Source of the DNA: Guillardia theta CCMP2712
Taxonomy: Eukaryota > Cryptophyceae > Pyrenomonadales > Geminigeraceae
Assembly: GCF_000315625.1 (NCBI RefSeq)
Contig: NW_005434645.1
Coordinates: forward strand, 110,602-143,042
Direction of reading: 5' to 3'
DNA length: 32,441 nucleotides
This document shows, piece after piece, positions 30,509 through 32,441 of the stretch (positions within the stretch are counted from its first letter, which is position 1; each line of letters starts with the position of its first letter). Position numbers and translations under genes: made by a program. The notes beneath the pieces are model-generated. The model saw nothing but the letters and a program-made list of their open reading frames with translations. It was not told where the DNA came from and did no database searches.

Positions 30509-31745
30509 TCATCTCACGACGTGGCGGAGGAAGGCGAACAGGTCGAGGTAGAACTCCTGCATCCAGCGAGCTGCAGTGAGGAGGAAGGAGCCAGATAGAA
30601 GGTGGAGCAGGGGCAGGGGCAGGGGCAGGGGCAGGGGCACAAGCAGGAGCAGTAGAAGGGGCAACAGCAGAACCTTCGCTTCCCATGTCCAGCTGGTCGG
30701 CAGGAGGCTTCCAACTCCAGCATAGCCGAAGTTCCAGCTGCACGGCAGATCACGAGGAGGAGGAGGAGGAGGAGGAGGAGGAGGAGGAGGAGGATTTTCA
30801 CACCCGATGCAGGCAAGGTGATCAAGATCTGTCATCTGACCCAGGTAGTTCCACACGCCTGAAGAAGAGGGAGAGAGGGAAAAGAGGAGGAGCATCAGGA
30901 TCAGGAGCAAGAGGAGGAGGAGGAGGAGAAGGAGCAAGAGGAGGAGGAGGAGGAGGAGGAGGAGGAGGAGGAGGAGGATCAGCAGCAGCAGCAAGAACGA
31001 AGAGATAGTGAGACGATCGATTCAGCGCTTCTGCTTGCCAACCTGCACGGATCTGGCAAGAAAACGAGAACTCCTTATCTCTCCACCACAGCAGACCCTT
31101 CGATCCGAACTTTGCGGCATCCTCTCCATTACAAACATCATCTACCTGCTGGGAGGTCAGGTGGAAGGAGGAGAGCAGCTCTCCTCGACCTCGGTAGCCC
31201 TCGAGCACAGCTGCCAGTCCGGGGAGGGGAGGGGATTGGAAGGGAGAACAATCGCCGTTTCGTCGCTACTCGACTTGTAGCAGAGAGACGGCCAACGCGT
31301 GGAGATGCTGAAGGAGACGACAACGAGGTGGAGAATTGGCAGAAAAGGAGGAAAGAAGAGGAGAAGTGGAGGAGGAAGAGAGGAGGAGAAGGGAAGACGA
31401 AGGAGGAACGAGGAGCAGAGCAACAAGGGCAAGAGAGATAATCAGGGAGGAGAAAACAGGTTGAACAAGAGGAGTCTCCTCACGTAGAGACAAGACCGTC
31501 GTTGCTTCTCCAGCCCTTGTCGATCCTTGGGCAGAGGCTGAGCAGGGAGAGGTCAGAGAGTCGCTGGATCTGTCAGCCTGCCGAGGTATCCCTACCGATC
31601 CCCAGCTCTTGATGCACATCCCAGCAGGGTCCCAGGCCCCACGAACATCTGAAGGAAGGTGAGAACTACTTGTGCCCGTTTCCCGTCCCATGGTCCCTCG
31701 CAGCCCAGCTCCTCCTCCTCCTGCTCCTGCTCTATTCCTTGGTAA

Positions 31746-31790
<45 letters not shown>

Positions 31791-31791
31791 A

Positions 31792-31834
<43 letters not shown>

Positions 31835-32232
31835 CCCAACAACATGCTGCCTTTTTTAACTCACAGGATTTGTCGACAGGAGGGGAAGGAAGGCTTCTCC
31901 GAAGGAAAACGGATCCAGGTATCTGCAGAGGAGGACGAGAGAGCAAAGAAATAGGAAGATGACAGCCAGAAGGAGGAAACATGTAAGGGAAGGGAAGGGA
32001 AGGGAAGGGAAGGGAAGGGAAGGGAAGGGAAGGGAAGGGAGGCAAGAGACGGAAGGGAGGAGAGAGAAGCAAAGCAGTATCAGCGCTCCCTGTTGCTATC
32101 GCGAGAACATCTCACGTTGTGCAGGAGGAGAGGGAGAAGTAGTAGACGGATGGAGACTCCTGGTGGTAGAGACGCTTCAGGGACTGGAGACGTGGGAACA
32201 ACCTTCTACTTGGATCCATGAATTGAGCTCCG
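30509..32232 (-). CDS. Family I.5-type triacylglycerol lipase, C-terminal part (5' end beyond window)
   Basis: Partial gene. Exons: 32232-32116, 31922-31865, 31648-31596, 31537-31484, 31307-31190, 31145-31097, 30858-30804, 30737-30674, 30556-30509, encoding about 205 in-phase residues. The sequence follows the second half of the large alpha/beta-hydrolase lipases known from Geobacillus and Staphylococcus. A strand reads ESPSVYYFSLSS, then comes a lid-proximal region (YLDPFSFGEAFLPLL). The catalytic Asp lies in GWRSNDGLVSTIS, and the catalytic His in GVWNYLGQMTDLDHLACIG. The final helix is EFYLDLFAFLRHVVR. The nucleophilic Ser elbow (GHSxGG expected) must lie upstream, past base 32441. It would hydrolyse ester bonds of acylglycerols; location unknown. 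The gene is convergent with HEATR5, 239 bases between stops. The two longest introns contain (AGGGA)n and (CTCCTG)n arrays. The family name rests on remembered motif order. Confidence 0.8.
31747..31834. repeat. (CTCCTG)n hexanucleotide array in a lipase intron
   Basis: About 88 bases of nearly perfect CTCCTG repeat (one CTCCTA variant) inside intron 31864-31649. In the transcript orientation it reads CAGGAG. Reading frames through it give only Leu- or Ser/Cys-rich low complexity. Confidence 0.9.
31986..32040. repeat. (AGGGA)11 pentanucleotide array in a lipase intron
   Basis: Eleven perfect AGGGA units inside intron 32115-31923 (TCCCT in the transcript orientation), reminiscent of the (TCCTC)32 array of the channel gene in unit length and pyrimidine strand. 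Confidence 0.9.
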
Positions 32233-32441
32233 CTGAAGAACAGTGTCAAACGTCAGGAGGGAAAGGGAGAGGAGGAGGAGATAGTCGAGGGGGGTAGGGG
32301 AGATCAGGTGAGATGGGACAGAGATCGGAGGGAGAGAGAAGGGAGGAGTGAAGAGAGGAGAGAAAGGAGAGGGGGGGAGGAAGGGGAGAGGAAGGGGAGA
32401 GGAAGGGAGAGAGAAGGAGGGGAGGAGTGGAAGAGGAGGAG
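32233..32441. other. Purine-rich simple sequence at right edge, probable lipase intron
   Basis: From 32265 the plus strand is almost entirely G and A (AGGGAGAGGAGGAGGAG, GGGGAGAGGAAGGGGAG). On the minus strand this is a pyrimidine-rich tract ending in TTGACACTGTTCTTCAG at the 32232 exon, a good 3' splice site. The donor and earlier exons lie outside the window. Confidence 0.6.

Noticed and set aside
30685..31008. Plus-strand Glu/Gly-rich protein frame
   Set aside because: Created by (GAG)n and (GGA)n repeats in lipase introns.

Overview
The window is eukaryotic nuclear DNA, most likely from a unicellular alga. A cryptophyte such as Guillardia is my best guess. The coding regions are cut by many short introns, mostly 41 to 75 bases with GT-AG or sometimes GC-AG ends, and reading frames line up only after these are removed. 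One protein starts with a signal peptide followed directly by a phenylalanine-led transit-like region, the plastid leader style of algae with red-derived plastids. There is no operon, tRNA, rRNA, CRISPR array or transposase that I can support. All exon joins below were worked out by eye, by requiring phase continuity and family similarity; they are models, not transcript data.

Layout: nine genes with almost strictly alternating strands (+ - + - + - + + -). (1) 716-2191 +, SEC14/CRAL-TRIO plus GOLD lipid-transfer protein. (2) 2456-3292 -, secreted prolyl-4-hydroxylase-like 2OG-Fe(II)/ascorbate oxygenase. (3) 3560-4558 +, unidentified secreted cysteine-rich protein, possibly GPI-anchored. (4) 4764-6552 -, plant/algal-type TPR protein with about 15 exons. 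(5) 8580-14423 +, complete four-domain voltage-gated cation channel (24 predicted membrane segments, EF-hand-like and IQ-like tail). (6) 14640-19377 -, a 28-exon EHD-family (dynamin-related) membrane-remodelling ATPase that ends in an SH3 domain where animal EHDs have an EH domain. (7) 20417-22474 +, plastid-leader FAD monooxygenase resembling kynurenine 3-monooxygenase, with a membrane hairpin. (8) 22954-30269 +, a complete HEATR5/Laa1-type HEAT-repeat protein (about 2020 residues). (9) 30509-32232 -, the C-terminal part of a bacterial family I.5-type lipase that runs off the right edge.

The genes do not form one pathway. Several concern membranes, lipids and trafficking (SEC14-GOLD, EHD-SH3, HEATR5, lipase), but in a eukaryote this neighbourhood may be chance. 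The most unusual items are the EHD-SH3 architecture, a D/D/K/D-like pore ring in the channel, a 160-base perfect (TCCTC)32 array inside a stop-free intron bounded by 12-base direct repeats, and GGGGTAGGG-type tracts lying upstream of five genes with the G-rich strand matching the coding strand each time.
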